Shown piece by piece: positions 34,355 through 43,842 of a DNA stretch of 64,000 bases. The notes under the pieces were generated by a model, which was given only the letters and a program-made list of their open reading frames with translations, did not search any database and was not told where the DNA came from. Each line of letters starts with the position of its first letter. Within the stretch, counting starts at the first letter, position 1. Position numbers and translations under genes: made by a program. Source of the stretch: Bacteroidales bacterium (GTDB lineage: Bacteria > Bacteroidota > Bacteroidia > Bacteroidales > UBA932); NCBI GenBank assembly GCA_024691765.1, contig JAILNI010000030.1, forward strand, positions 51,760-115,759, given 5' to 3'.

Positions 34355-35405
34355 AGGCATAGGCGCATTCATAAGGGCCGCAGTTTTCTCTGCGGCCTTT
34401 TTGAGTTTACCCCGGCCTGTTTCCGCCGGGGAAGGGATTCCCCGGGCCCGGGTGCGCACCGACACGGTGAAGGTGCTGGTGCTGGGCGACCTGATGATGC
34501 ACACGAGGCAACTTTCCTACGACAGCCGCGGCTTCCTCCAAGAGTTGCAGCCTCTCCTCGGCGGAGCGGACCTTGTGATAGGCGGGGCTGAATTCACGCT
34601 CGCCGGGCCGCCGCATACGGGCTATCCGCGCTTCTCCGCTCCCGACACATATCCGGTTAACCTCCGGGCCTCCGGGGTGGACGTGCTTCTTGCCGCCAAC
34701 AACCACATACTCGACTACGGTTGCAGGGGGCTTGGGCGCACGCTGACGCATCTGGGGGAGCCCTGGTGCGGGGCTGGGGCCGACAGCGCGACTTTCGCGC
34801 AGCACAACCCGCTGTTCGTCAGGGTGGGAGGAACAAGCCTGGCCCTGGTAAACTGCACTTACGGAACCAACCTGGGCCCCGACCGCCCCTGGCCGAAAGT
34901 GGCGCGGCTGCAAAGGGAGGAACTCGGGGCGCAGATGGAAAGGGCGTCAGAGGCAGATTTCGTGCTGGCCCTCCCGCACTGGGGGAACGAATACGAACTC
35001 AGGCACTCTCCCGACCAGGAGAAATGGGCGGCTTTCCTTGTGGAGAAAGGGGCGGGAGCCGTGATAGGCTCGCATCCGCACGTGGTGCAGGACACCGTGC
35101 ATATGGCCGGAGTACCTGTCATCTATTCCACCGGCAATGCGGTATCCAACATGAGCGCCCCGAACACCCGTCTCGCCCTGGCTGTGGAACTGGTTCTGGT
35201 TCAGGAGAATCCGACCGGAAAGGTGAGCCTGGCTGACACTCGCCTGCATTTCCTATGGTGCACCCTGCCGGGCAGGCTCAGGGAAGGCTACCATACCATA
35301 GAGCTAAGCAGGTTCACGGGCCGCAGGGACCTCTGGCGGGATCCGTCCGACTACGACGAAATGATCAAGACATACAAAAGGGTATTATCCGAAACAGGAA
35401 TATGA
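34338..35405 (+). CDS. CapA-family calcineurin-like metallophosphoesterase
   Basis: A 355-residue exported protein of the CapA (poly-gamma-glutamate synthesis-like) family. The motifs LGDLMMH, ANNHILDYG, LPHWGNEYE and GSHPHVVQD supply the metal ligands of this phosphoesterase fold. The function is uncertain; most members are not involved in capsule. The start is a TTG inside the end of the TPR gene, which gives a good signal peptide (K and R, then AAVFSAAFLSLP, cleavage after VSA). A strong terminator hairpin lies within this signal-peptide coding stretch. A later TTG (34401) or GTG (34452) would lose the signal. The stop overlaps the PhoH start by 4 bases. Confidence 0.75.
   Translation: MPNPGKGIGAFIRAAVFSAAFLSLPRPVSAGEGIPRARVRTDTVKVLVLGDLMMHTRQLSYDSRGFLQELQPLLGGADLVIGGAEFTLAGPPHTGYPRFSAPDTYPVNLRASGVDVLLAANNHILDYGCRGLGRTLTHLGEPWCGAGADSATFAQHNPLFVRVGGTSLALVNCTYGTNLGPDRPWPKVARLQREELGAQMERASEADFVLALPHWGNEYELRHSPDQEKWAAFLVEKGAGAVIGSHPHVVQDTVHMAGVPVIYSTGNAVSNMSAPNTRLALAVELVLVQENPTGKVSLADTRLHFLWCTLPGRLREGYHTIELSRFTGRRDLWRDPSDYDEMIKTYKRVLSETGI
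34376..34402 (+). terminator. Intrinsic terminator after the TPR gene, inside the capA-like N-terminus
   Basis: GGCCGCAG-TTTTCT-CTGCGGCC followed by TTTTT: a perfect 8-bp GC-rich stem and U-tract 21 bases after the TPR stop. In the capA frame it encodes the hydrophobic core of the signal peptide. Confidence 0.75.
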
Positions 35406-36334
35406 AGAAAACCATCAGCATGAATGTCTCCAGCCCGGTCGAAATCCTCGGCCCGGGCAACCGTATCCTCAACGAGTTCTGCTCCTATTTCCCCTCGCTC
35501 AAGGTTTCCGACCGCGGGGTGGAAATCTTCCTTGACGGACCTCAGGAGCAGGTTCTCGACTTCGAGCGCAAGTTCGCACAGCTCGTGGAGCTCCGCCGCC
35601 ACAAGCCGAGCCTTACGGTTTACGACGTGGAAGACGTGTTCAGCGGGGAGAAGCGCGACAATCTTGCGCTCAACGGCAACTCGGTGATAGTGCATACCAC
35701 CGACGGCCGCCCGGTGAGGGCGCGCAACCTCAACCAGGAACTGATGGTGAAGGCCTATTTCGGGAGCGACCTTATTTTCGCCACGGGCCCGGCCGGAACG
35801 GGAAAAACCTATATCGCGATAGCCCTGGCGGTAAGGGCCCTCAAGAACAGGGAGATCAAGCGCATCATACTCACCCGTCCGGCGGTAGAGGCGGGGGAGA
35901 GGCTGGGATTTCTCCCCGGCGACCTCAAGGACAAGCTGGATCCCTACCTGCAGCCTCTCTACGATGCCCTCGAGGACATGATACCCACCAAGAAACTCCA
36001 GGACTTCATAGCGAACGACATCATTCAGATAGCGCCCCTTGCATACATGCGCGGCCGCACCCTCGACAGGGCCTGCGTCATACTCGACGAGGCCCAGAAC
36101 ACCAACATGGGGCAGCTGAAGATGTTCCTCACCCGTATGGGCAGCAACGCCAAGTTCATAGTCACGGGCGACGCCACCCAGGTGGACCTGCCCCGCAGGG
36201 AAGACAGCGGCCTGCTCCGTGCCATAAAACTGCTCGAAGACATCAAGGGCGTTTCCGTGGTGCGCTTTACAGGAGCTGACATAGTCCGGCACCCGCTGGT
36301 CACAAAAATCGTAAAAGCGTTCGAAGACCAGTAA
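35402..36334 (+). CDS. PhoH family ATPase
   Basis: A 310-residue cytoplasmic P-loop protein. The Walker A motif GPAGTGKT is at residues 129-136, followed by RPAVEAGERLGFLPGDLKDKLDPYLQPLYDAL and the Walker B CVILDEAQN, then TGDATQVDLPR, all typical of PhoH/PhoL. These ATPases are linked to RNA metabolism and often to ribosome maturation. The ATG overlaps the CapA stop (ATGA), which supports this start over longer upstream frames. Confidence 0.92.
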   Translation: MKKTISMNVSSPVEILGPGNRILNEFCSYFPSLKVSDRGVEIFLDGPQEQVLDFERKFAQLVELRRHKPSLTVYDVEDVFSGEKRDNLALNGNSVIVHTTDGRPVRARNLNQELMVKAYFGSDLIFATGPAGTGKTYIAIALAVRALKNREIKRIILTRPAVEAGERLGFLPGDLKDKLDPYLQPLYDALEDMIPTKKLQDFIANDIIQIAPLAYMRGRTLDRACVILDEAQNTNMGQLKMFLTRMGSNAKFIVTGDATQVDLPRREDSGLLRAIKLLEDIKGVSVVRFTGADIVRHPLVTKIVKAFEDQ

Positions 36335-36341
36335 TTTTTGC

Positions 36342-36349
36342 TACTTTTG
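36342..36349 (+). promoter_or_regulatory. -7 promoter element for the SPOR lipoprotein gene
   Basis: TACTTTTG, 6 bases before the ATG at 36356. It starts a unit that may run through leuS. Confidence 0.65.
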
Positions 36350-36355
36350 TAAGAT

Positions 36356-36883
36356 ATGAAAACAGTGCGGATTATAGCGGCGTCGCTGGCCCTTCTGCTG
36401 GCTCTCAGCGCATGCACACAGGTCAAGGACTGCCTCAGGCGCGCGGCCGGGAGGCCGACGAGCGCGGACATTGCGGTTAAAAAGGCCCGCATAGATATGG
36501 AGGAGGCCGCCCATCAGGCGAGGCTCGATTCGCTGCGCGCATACCGCAAGGCCGTAGCCGATTCACTCGAACTGCTCGACCGTATCAAGGCTTCCCGCAC
36601 CATGATGATGACGGCGGGCAGCGTACGCGGCCTTATCCGCAAGGGTCTGCAGTACCGTTACTACGTGGTGATAGGCACCTTCGGAAGCCCGGCCAACGCA
36701 AAAGCTCAGGCCGCGAGGGCTTCAGCGGCGGGCCATGCAAGCGCCATCATACCGTTCAACAACGGTTTTTCCGCAGTCGGGATCGACGGGAGCGATACCC
36801 TGGCCGCCATATGGGAGAGCCTGCAGCAGGCCAGGACCGAGAGTTTCTGCCCCAAAGACGTCTGGATACTTGTAAATGAATAG
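36356..36883 (+). CDS. Lipoprotein with a SPOR-like C-terminal domain
   Basis: A 175-residue exported lipoprotein; the signal ends LLALSAC, with the lipidated cysteine at residue 20. A charged helical stretch at about 40-85 (KKARIDMEEAAHQARLDSLRAYRKAV) is probably a coiled coil. The C-terminal part (YRYYVVIGTFGSPANAKAQAARASAAGH...DVWILV) has the beta-alpha-beta pattern of SPOR domains, which bind denuded peptidoglycan at division sites. A role at the septum is therefore possible. It overlaps the next gene by 8 bases. Confidence 0.7.
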   Translation: MKTVRIIAASLALLLALSACTQVKDCLRRAAGRPTSADIAVKKARIDMEEAAHQARLDSLRAYRKAVADSLELLDRIKASRTMMMTAGSVRGLIRKGLQYRYYVVIGTFGSPANAKAQAARASAAGHASAIIPFNNGFSAVGIDGSDTLAAIWESLQQARTESFCPKDVWILVNE

Positions 36884-38078
36884 GCTGCTCGTCACTCTGC
36901 TTCTATGCCTTGCCGTCCTGCCTTCGCGGGCCCAGGGCTACGCCTCCCTTTTCGACGGGGAGACGGCTGCGTCGATGCGCGCCTCAGTCGAGGCCCTTTC
37001 CGGTACCGACGAGGCCGGGGCCGCGGCCTTCATGAGCGAAGGCTTCCGTTCGCGCGGACTCGACGTACTCGGCAGTTCGCTGGACAGCAGTTTCGGAATA
37101 CTTACGGAAAAGGGAGACACGGCGGTCTGCCATAATGCCCTCGCTTGGATACAGGGATACGACAAGGGCCTTAGGAACAAGTATCTGGTAATAGCCGCTC
37201 CGATAGACGGCAACGCATCCGGGCTCGCCATGCTCCTTGAGCTTGCAGGACGGCTTTCAACCAATTCGGTGCTGCTCCGCAGGAGCGTGATACTGGCGGC
37301 TTTCGGGGCTTCCTCCGACCGCTGCGCCGGTTCGTGGTACTTTCTGAACCGTTCGTTTGCCGCGGACGCAGCTAACATAGACGCCATGGTGGACATCTGC
37401 CTCCCCGGCGAGGGAGCGCAGGGATTCTATGCATACACGGCCTCGAACGCGGGCCTCGACGCCATAATCGGCAGGATCTCCGGCACACTGCAGCCGGTCA
37501 AGCCGCACCTGATCCATAAAGAGCCAGTGGTGTCCGACCACCGTTCCTTCTACGCGAAGGAGATACCGTCGGTGACTTTCACCAGCGGCAGGGTGCCCAA
37601 GGCCGGCCCCGTACAGGAGAGTCCGGAATACGACTGGATGGAACGCGAGCTGGAGTACATCTTTAACTTCGTCATGGAACTTTCCGGCTGTGAGGCCCCG
37701 TCGTTCTTCCCGGAAATAAGCAATTCCGAAACTGATGCCGCCATCGCCGTTCCCTGGAACGACTGCGACGTGAAGCCGGCTTTCATGAACAACTACGACC
37801 CCAACGTCTTCCTGAACAAATGGGTGTATACCTATCTCAAGTATCCCCAGTATGCAGTGGACAACGGCATCCAGGGCAAGGTGCTGGTGGATTTCATTAT
37901 CGACGCGAAGGGCCGTGTTCGCGACGTGCATGTGCTGAAAGGGGTGCATCCTTCCCTTGATGCCGAGGCGGTGAAGGTGGTGGAGGCGTCTCCCGACTGG
38001 AGGCCGGCCAGAGTGCGCGGCAAAAAGGTGGACTGCGAAATGTCCCTTTACGTTGAATTCAGATTGAAAAAGAAATAA
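36876..38078 (+). CDS. Fusion of an M28-peptidase-like domain (apparently inactive) and a TonB C-terminal domain
   Basis: A 400-residue exported protein (signal [19 protein letters not shown]). Residues about 25-265 align with M28 aminopeptidases: [24 protein letters not shown] stands where active enzymes have a His-x-Asp and [21 protein letters not shown] where they have the EE pair, and [14 protein letters not shown] where they have the last His. The first His and both glutamates are missing, so it should not bind two zinc ions normally. Residues about 300-395 form a TonB C-terminal domain ([21 protein letters not shown]). There is no N-terminal transmembrane anchor apart from the signal. 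The function is unknown. Confidence 0.72.
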   Translation: MNRLLVTLLLCLAVLPSRAQGYASLFDGETAASMRASVEALSGTDEAGAAAFMSEGFRSRGLDVLGSSLDSSFGILTEKGDTAVCHNALAWIQGYDKGLRNKYLVIAAPIDGNASGLAMLLELAGRLSTNSVLLRRSVILAAFGASSDRCAGSWYFLNRSFAADAANIDAMVDICLPGEGAQGFYAYTASNAGLDAIIGRISGTLQPVKPHLIHKEPVVSDHRSFYAKEIPSVTFTSGRVPKAGPVQESPEYDWMERELEYIFNFVMELSGCEAPSFFPEISNSETDAAIAVPWNDCDVKPAFMNNYDPNVFLNKWVYTYLKYPQYAVDNGIQGKVLVDFIIDAKGRVRDVHVLKGVHPSLDAEAVKVVEASPDWRPARVRGKKVDCEMSLYVEFRLKKK

Positions 38079-38079
38079 T

Positions 38080-40812
38080 ATGGATTACGATTTCCGCAGG
38101 ATTGAAGAAAAATGGCAGAAACGCTGGGCTGAGGACAAGACCTACAGGGTCAACGAAGACCCGTCCAGGCCCAAGTATTACGTGCTGGACATGTTCCCGT
38201 ATCCGTCGGGTGCGGGCCTTCACGTGGGGCATCCCCTCGGCTACATAGCGAGCGACATCTACTCGCGTTACAAGAGGCTCAAGGGCTTCAACGTGCTTCA
38301 CCCGATGGGCTACGACGCCTTCGGGCTTCCGGCGGAGCAGTATGCCATCCAGACAGGGCAGCATCCGGAGAAGACCACCGACGAGAACGTGGCCCGCTAC
38401 CGCAGCCAGCTCGACCGCATAGGCTTCTCCTTCGACTGGGACCGTTCCTTCCGAACCTGCGACCCGGACTACTACAAATGGACGCAGTGGGCCTTCATAC
38501 GTATGTTCAAGAGCTGGTACGATCCGGCCATGGACAAGGCCCGTCCGATTGCGGAGCTGGTTAATCGTTTTGAAACCGAAGGCTACGACGGCATCTCCCC
38601 GGACGAGTGGAAGGGCTTCAGCGAAAAGCAGAAGAGCGACATTCTCATGAACTACCGCATCGCCTATCTCGGCGAAACCAGCGTCAACTGGTGCGAGGGC
38701 CTGGGAACCGTGCTTGCCAACGACGAGGTGAAGGACGGCCTGAGCGTGCGCGGAGGATTCCCGGTGGTACAGAAGAAGATGGCCCAGTGGCAGCTTCGCG
38801 TATCGGCGTATGCCGAGAGGCTGCTCGCAGGCCTGGACAGTCTCGACTGGACCGAGTCGCTGAAGGACATGCAGCGCAACTGGATAGGGAAGAGCGAGGG
38901 AACCGAGATGGTGTTCGACACCGAATGCGACGGAAAGCATCTTCCCATAACCATATTCACCACGAGGGCGGATACCGTTTTCGGTGTTACCTTCATGGTG
39001 CTCGCCCCTGAAAGCGAGCTGGTGCCGCAGCTGACCGCGAAGGCACACAAGTCCGAGGTGGAGGAGTACCTGCAGTACGCTTCCCGCAAGACGGAGCGTG
39101 AACGCCAGGCTGAAACCCGCAATGTGACCGGCGTGTTCACGGGCTCCTACGGCATCAACCCCCTTACCGGGGAGAAGATTCCCATCTGGATTTCCGAATA
39201 TGTGCTTGCAGGCTACGGCACGGGTGCGATCATGGCGGTTCCGGCCCACGACAGCCGCGACTATGCCTTCGCCCGCAAGTTCGACCTTCCCATCATCCCC
39301 CTTATCGAAGGGGCCGACGTGTCGGAGGAGAGTTTCGACGCGAAGGAAGGCATAATGATGAACTCCGGCTTCCTGAACGGCATGCCCGTAAAGCAGGCCA
39401 TAGAGGCGGCGAAGGATTACGTAGAGGCCCACGGCCTTGGCCGGAGGAAGACCAACTACCGCCTTCGCGACGCCATCTTCAGCCGTCAGCGCTACTGGGG
39501 CGAGCCTTTCCCGATTTACTATAAGGACGGCATCCCGACCCCTCTTCCCGACGAAGAGCTTCCGCTCCGCCTTCCTGAAATAGAGAGCTTCAAATCCGCG
39601 CACGGAGAGGCTCCTCTGGAGAGGGCGAAGAACTGGACATACAAGGGTTACCCCCTGGAAACCAGCACCATGCCGGGCTTCGCGGGGAGCAGCGCCTATT
39701 ATCTGCGCTACATGGATCCGCGCAACGGGGAAGAACTGGTGAGCGCCGACGCAAACCGCTACTGGCGCAGCGTCGACCTCTATGTAGGCGGCACCGAGCA
39801 CGCGGTCGGGCATCTCATCTACTCCCGTTTCTGGAACAAGTTCCTCTTCGACCTCGGCTACATCTGCGAGGACGAGCCCTTCCGCAAACTGGTGAACCAG
39901 GGCATGATACAGGGTCGCAGCAACTTCGTCTACCGCAAGGTTGGCACTAACACCTTCGTGAGCCTTGGCCTGAAGGACAAGTACGAGACCACCGAGATAC
40001 ACGTGGACGTGAACATCGTTCACAACGACCGTCTCGACCTCGAGGCGTTCAAGGCATGGAGGCCCGAATACGCCGACGCCCAGTTCGAACTCGAGGATGG
40101 CGAATACATATGCGGCTGGGCCGTGGAGAAGATGAGCAAGAGCATGTTCAACGTGGTGAATCCCGACGAAATATGCGAAAGCTACGGAGCCGATACGCTC
40201 CGCCTCTACGAGATGTTCCTCGGCCCCGTGGAGCAGAGCAAGCCCTGGGATACCAAGGGAATCGACGGAGTGCACCGTTTCCTCAAGAAGTTCTGGCGCC
40301 TCTACTACGACCGCGACACGCTCCTGGTAAGCGACAAACCGGCTGGAAAGGAGGAACTCAAGGCCCTGCACACCCTCATCGGCAAGGAGCAGGAAGATAT
40401 CGAGAACTTCTCCTACAATACGAACATTTCCGCATTCATGATAGCGGTGAACGCTTTCACGGATATGAAGACTTCCTCCAGGGAGATACTCGAGCCCCTG
40501 GTGGTGTTGCTGTCGCCCTTCGCCCCGCACATCGCCGAGGAGCTCTGGCATGCCCTCGGTCACGAAAGCAGCGTTACGGCCGCATCCTTCCCTGAATACG
40601 ATGCGTCGCTGACGGTTGAGGACAGCGTGAAGTATCCCGTCTCCTTCAACGGAAAGACCCGTTTCACCGTGGATCTTCCCAAGAGCGCCTCCGTGGCAGA
40701 AGTTGAAGCCGCCGTGCGAGCCCTGCCCGACACGGCCCGTTACGTCGGAGACCAGACCATAGTGAAGGTAATCGTGGTTCCCGGCAGGATAGTTAACATA
40801 GTGCTCAAGTAA
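38080..40812 (+). CDS. leuS: Leucyl-tRNA synthetase
   Basis: Charges tRNA-Leu. The 910-residue class I synthetase has the HIGH-type motif HVGH at residues 48-51 within [17 protein letters not shown], the KMSKS motif at 684-688, and an editing domain in between ([18 protein letters not shown] and [15 protein letters not shown]). The length suits LeuRS. It begins one base after the preceding stop. Confidence 0.97.
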   Translation: MDYDFRRIEEKWQKRWAEDKTYRVNEDPSRPKYYVLDMFPYPSGAGLHVGHPLGYIASDIYSRYKRLKGFNVLHPMGYDAFGLPAEQYAIQTGQHPEKTTDENVARYRSQLDRIGFSFDWDRSFRTCDPDYYKWTQWAFIRMFKSWYDPAMDKARPIAELVNRFETEGYDGISPDEWKGFSEKQKSDILMNYRIAYLGETSVNWCEGLGTVLANDEVKDGLSVRGGFPVVQKKMAQWQLRVSAYAERLLAGLDSLDWTESLKDMQRNWIGKSEGTEMVFDTECDGKHLPITIFTTRADTVFGVTFMVLAPESELVPQLTAKAHKSEVEEYLQYASRKTERERQAETRNVTGVFTGSYGINPLTGEKIPIWISEYVLAGYGTGAIMAVPAHDSRDYAFARKFDLPIIPLIEGADVSEESFDAKEGIMMNSGFLNGMPVKQAIEAAKDYVEAHGLGRRKTNYRLRDAIFSRQRYWGEPFPIYYKDGIPTPLPDEELPLRLPEIESFKSAHGEAPLERAKNWTYKGYPLETSTMPGFAGSSAYYLRYMDPRNGEELVSADANRYWRSVDLYVGGTEHAVGHLIYSRFWNKFLFDLGYICEDEPFRKLVNQGMIQGRSNFVYRKVGTNTFVSLGLKDKYETTEIHVDVNIVHNDRLDLEAFKAWRPEYADAQFELEDGEYICGWAVEKMSKSMFNVVNPDEICESYGADTLRLYEMFLGPVEQSKPWDTKGIDGVHRFLKKFWRLYYDRDTLLVSDKPAGKEELKALHTLIGKEQEDIENFSYNTNISAFMIAVNAFTDMKTSSREILEPLVVLLSPFAPHIAEELWHALGHESSVTAASFPEYDASLTVEDSVKYPVSFNGKTRFTVDLPKSASVAEVEAAVRALPDTARYVGDQTIVKVIVVPGRIVNIVLK

Positions 40813-40813
40813 T

Positions 40814-41767
40814 ATGAAAAACAAAGTCCTCAAGACTGTCTGGGAGTACCTGATACTTACCCTCGCCACCTTCATCTTCACGGTGTCGTGGGAGGCTTTC
40901 ATGATTCCGAACGGCATGTCGGCGGGCGGAATGATGGGTGTCTGCACCATTACCGAGTTCGCGACCGGCGGGCTAATCAAGGCATCCTACTCGTTCTTCG
41001 TCATCAACGCCGTCCTGATTCTCCTTGCCGTGTTCGTGTTCGGCATAGGATTCGGGTTCAAGACCATCTACTGCATAGTCATGTCGTCCGTCTTCCTCTG
41101 GCTTGTGGACGACTGGAGCTGGCTGCATTCGATTCCCGGGAACTTCCTTTACGTGGAGGACAAGACCCTGGTTCCCATCATAGCCGGCGTGTTCGAATCG
41201 CTGGGCATAGGCCTTGCCATCCGTAGCGGGGGGAGTACCGGCGGAACGGATATCATCGCATTGATAATCAACAAGTACTGGCCGGTGTCGCTGAGCGGGG
41301 TGTTCTTCGTGATGGACTTCGTGGTGGTTATCGCCCAGCTCCTGCTGCGCCCGGGATTCGGCTCGTATACAGGGGATGCGAAGACCTTCAACGACGTGAT
41401 GTACGGTATTCTTGAGATAGTTACGTTCGCCGTGACCATCGACATGTTCACCGTCGGCGGACGCAACAAGATGCAGCTGCTCATCTTCTCCGAGAAGTAC
41501 GAACAGATAGCCGACCACATCTGCAAGGTGATGGAGAGGGGAGTGACGGTGCTGCGCGCCCAGGGCTGGTACACCAGGAAAGAGCGCAACGTGCTCCTGG
41601 TCCTGCTCACGCGAACCGAGCTTTCCGGCGTCAACAAGGTGGTCAACGAGATCGACCCCAAGGCCTTTATGAGCATCTCCAACGCATCCGAGGTGTATGG
41701 AGAGGGCTTCGAGAAGATAAAGGCGGGCAAGGTTAAACTGGACCTCGGGTCAAAAAATGAAAAATGA
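40814..41767 (+). CDS. YitT family membrane protein (first of two)
   Basis: A 317-residue protein with five or six membrane helices and a C-terminal DUF2179 domain (NKMQLLIFSEKYEQIADHICKVMERGVTVL...GWYTRKERNVLLVLLTRTEL). The signature SGGSTGGTDIIALIINKYW is near residue 137. The function of the family is unsettled; transport or regulation has been proposed. It lies 1 base after leuS and overlaps its paralogue by 11 bases. Confidence 0.88.
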   Translation: MKNKVLKTVWEYLILTLATFIFTVSWEAFMIPNGMSAGGMMGVCTITEFATGGLIKASYSFFVINAVLILLAVFVFGIGFGFKTIYCIVMSSVFLWLVDDWSWLHSIPGNFLYVEDKTLVPIIAGVFESLGIGLAIRSGGSTGGTDIIALIINKYWPVSLSGVFFVMDFVVVIAQLLLRPGFGSYTGDAKTFNDVMYGILEIVTFAVTIDMFTVGGRNKMQLLIFSEKYEQIADHICKVMERGVTVLRAQGWYTRKERNVLLVLLTRTELSGVNKVVNEIDPKAFMSISNASEVYGEGFEKIKAGKVKLDLGSKNEK

Positions 41768-42749
41768 TATGGCGGCGACGAAAAAATCCTTCTTCGTAGG
41801 TCTCAAGGAGTACGGCCTGATTACCCTGGGCGTGCTCTGTTATGCCCTGGCGTGGATTATCTTCCTGCTGCCCAACAACCTCGTAGGCGGCGGCGTCACG
41901 GGTGTGAGTTCCATCATTCAGTATGCGTCCGGAGGCTTAATTAAAGTGGGCTACAGCTATTTTGCGATCAACCTGGTGCTGCTCGTGATCGGCATGCTAA
42001 CGCTCGGAAAAGCCTTCGGAGCCAAGACGGTGTACGCGGTGCTGGTGGCTTCCGCGGCCTTCAATTTCGGCGACTCCCTCGTTCCACAGGCGGTAATCCA
42101 GTCACTGGCCCTCGACAACGGCAAACTGATGTGCGTAATCATGGGAGGCATGCTGGCGGGCTTCGGAATCGGGCTCACCATGTCGCAGGGCGGCAGCACG
42201 GGCGGAACCGACATAGTGGCCCTGGTGCTCAACAAGCGCAGGGGCATCTCTCCGGGCAGGATGATACTGTGGCTCGACATAGTCATAATCGCATCTTCCA
42301 TAGCCGTGCCCTCCTACAGGCCCGACGGCTCGCTCGTACCCTTCGTCGACAAGGTGATGGTCGTGGTATACGGTTACATACTCACTGCCGTAGTAAGCAT
42401 TACGGTCGACGGCACCATAGCCGGTTCCAGGCAGAGCGTGCAGCTCTTCATCACTTCCAAGAATTATGAGCAGATAGCCGATACCATTGCCGGCCAGTTC
42501 CACCGCGGCGTCACGGTTCTCTCCGGCCAGGGCTGGTTCTCCAAGGAAGATGCCCACGTGCTCATGGTCCTCACCCGCAAGGTAGACCTGAACCCCCTTC
42601 TCCGTTGCATCAAATCCATTGATTCCAACGCCTTCGTTTCCGTGTCCACGGTGACGGGAGTCTACGGAAAGGGATTCGAAGCCATAAAAACCCCTCCGGA
42701 AGGTGGTAAGAGAGGGGGTAAAAAGGGGAGTAAAAATTTAAAGTCCTAA
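41757..42749 (+). CDS. YitT family membrane protein (second of two)
   Basis: A 330-residue paralogue of the gene before it, with the same layout: hydrophobic helices, the SQGGSTGGTDIVALVLNKR signature near 147, and a C-terminal DUF2179 domain (SVQLFITSKNYEQIADTIAGQFHRGVTVL). It ends in a Lys/Gly-rich tail whose codons contain two copies of a repeated GGGGxGTAAA box. The tandem pair probably arose by duplication and may form a heteromer. An internal ATG at 41769 is an alternative start. Confidence 0.87.
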   Translation: MKNDMAATKKSFFVGLKEYGLITLGVLCYALAWIIFLLPNNLVGGGVTGVSSIIQYASGGLIKVGYSYFAINLVLLVIGMLTLGKAFGAKTVYAVLVASAAFNFGDSLVPQAVIQSLALDNGKLMCVIMGGMLAGFGIGLTMSQGGSTGGTDIVALVLNKRRGISPGRMILWLDIVIIASSIAVPSYRPDGSLVPFVDKVMVVVYGYILTAVVSITVDGTIAGSRQSVQLFITSKNYEQIADTIAGQFHRGVTVLSGQGWFSKEDAHVLMVLTRKVDLNPLLRCIKSIDSNAFVSVSTVTGVYGKGFEAIKTPPEGGKRGGKKGSKNLKS

Positions 42750-42807
42750 AGAAAAACTTTTTTTCAGTTTTACCCCCTCGTTTACTCCCCTGAAATATCG
42801 GGTAAAA
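42712..42807. repeat. Cluster of five GGG(G/A)GTAAA-type boxes before the AraC regulator
   Basis: Boxes are GAGGGGGTAAAA (42712-42723) and AGGGGAGTAAAA (42724-42735) on the plus strand, exact inverted copies TTTTACCCCCTC (42768-42779) and TTTACTCCCCT (42781-42791), and CGGGTAAAA (42799-42807). The arrangement suggests regulator binding sites or a folded transcript end. Confidence 0.6.
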
Positions 42808-42849
42808 CGTATCTTGCAGCCGATTGGACCATCCCGTCGCTGTAAGATC

Positions 42850-43842
42850 ATGAAAAAACTAATCGCAAAAACCCTTGTCCTGCGGGCGGTATCCCTGCTC
42901 GTGCTCATAGTTCTGTGCACCATCGACGCCCTGCGCGGGAATACCAGCCTGGAGTCGGTATGCGCCGCCCTCACGGCCGCATCCTCCATCCTGCTGTTCT
43001 ATCCGCTCAGCTACGAAATCGTACGCAGGTCGCTGCCCTTCGTGTTCGGGCAGGCGGGAATCTACATTCTCCTGGCCCTGTCCGGCATATATGCGGGAAA
43101 CGAATGCCTGCTCGTAGCCGTTTCCTCGCTTCCGGCCCTCATAGCATATACCGCCATGCGTTCGGGGGAGAAGTACGGCAACGTGAAAGTGCTCTTCCGG
43201 GTGGATTCGATATGGTGCTCGGTGGAGGACCATGCGCGCATGGTGTACATGATGGCCCTGGGAATGCTGGCGCTGTCCGCGCTTACCGCGTGCCGCTACG
43301 AGGCGCCCGCATGGGTGTTCTTCATACATGTGTTCGTGCTCACGGTCTATTATATACTGAGTTACCTGCGCGCGTACAGCGGGAGCACCGTCCTGATCGG
43401 TTCCGACAGGGAAAAGGCGATAAAGAGGGTTATTCAGGGAAACCTCCGGAACGTGCCGGAATACGGCGCTCCCGACGACCATATGAACATAGTGTACGGC
43501 AAGGTGCTGAGGTACATGGAGTCGCACAAGCCTTTCCTGTTCGACAACTTTTCCATAGACGACCTCGCCGAAGCCGTTTTCTCGAACAAGGTGTACCTTT
43601 CAAAGGCCATAAACTACTATTCCGGCCGAAATTTCAGGCAGTTCATCAACTACTACAGGGTGATGTACGCAACAAGCCTCATGAAGAAGGACCGTCATCT
43701 CAAGGTGACGGACCTGACCGTGAAATGCGGCTTCCATTCGGTGGTGTCGTTCAACATGGCCTTCAAGCTCAATATGAACATGACTCCCACCGCGTACTAC
43801 GGGCTGCTGGCGAACGGACGTAACGCTACTTCAAGGGCGTGA
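42850..43842 (+). CDS. Membrane-bound AraC-family transcriptional regulator
   Basis: A 330-residue protein whose first 190 residues contain about six membrane helices, followed by a linker and an AraC-type double helix-turn-helix at about 215-320 (FSIDDLAEAVFSNKVYLSKAINYYSGRNFRQFINYYRVMYATSLM...VTDLTVKCGFHSVVSFNMAFK). This layout, common in Bacteroidota, allows direct signalling from the membrane to DNA. The ATG at 42850 (MKKLIAK) is preferred over an upstream frame extension. Immediately upstream lies the cluster of GGGGxGTAAA boxes, which may be its own operator. Its last 17 bases overlap the convergent pseudouridine synthase gene. Confidence 0.85.
   Translation: MKKLIAKTLVLRAVSLLVLIVLCTIDALRGNTSLESVCAALTAASSILLFYPLSYEIVRRSLPFVFGQAGIYILLALSGIYAGNECLLVAVSSLPALIAYTAMRSGEKYGNVKVLFRVDSIWCSVEDHARMVYMMALGMLALSALTACRYEAPAWVFFIHVFVLTVYYILSYLRAYSGSTVLIGSDREKAIKRVIQGNLRNVPEYGAPDDHMNIVYGKVLRYMESHKPFLFDNFSIDDLAEAVFSNKVYLSKAINYYSGRNFRQFINYYRVMYATSLMKKDRHLKVTDLTVKCGFHSVVSFNMAFKLNMNMTPTAYYGLLANGRNATSRA

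Noticed and set aside
38059..40980. Very long open frame on the minus strand opposite leuS
   Set aside because: It mirrors the codon bias of leuS in a high-GC genome, has no family-like motifs and covers a clearly real gene. Similar antisense frames opposite dnaK, gyrA, the AAA gene and the CoA-transferase were rejected for the same reason.
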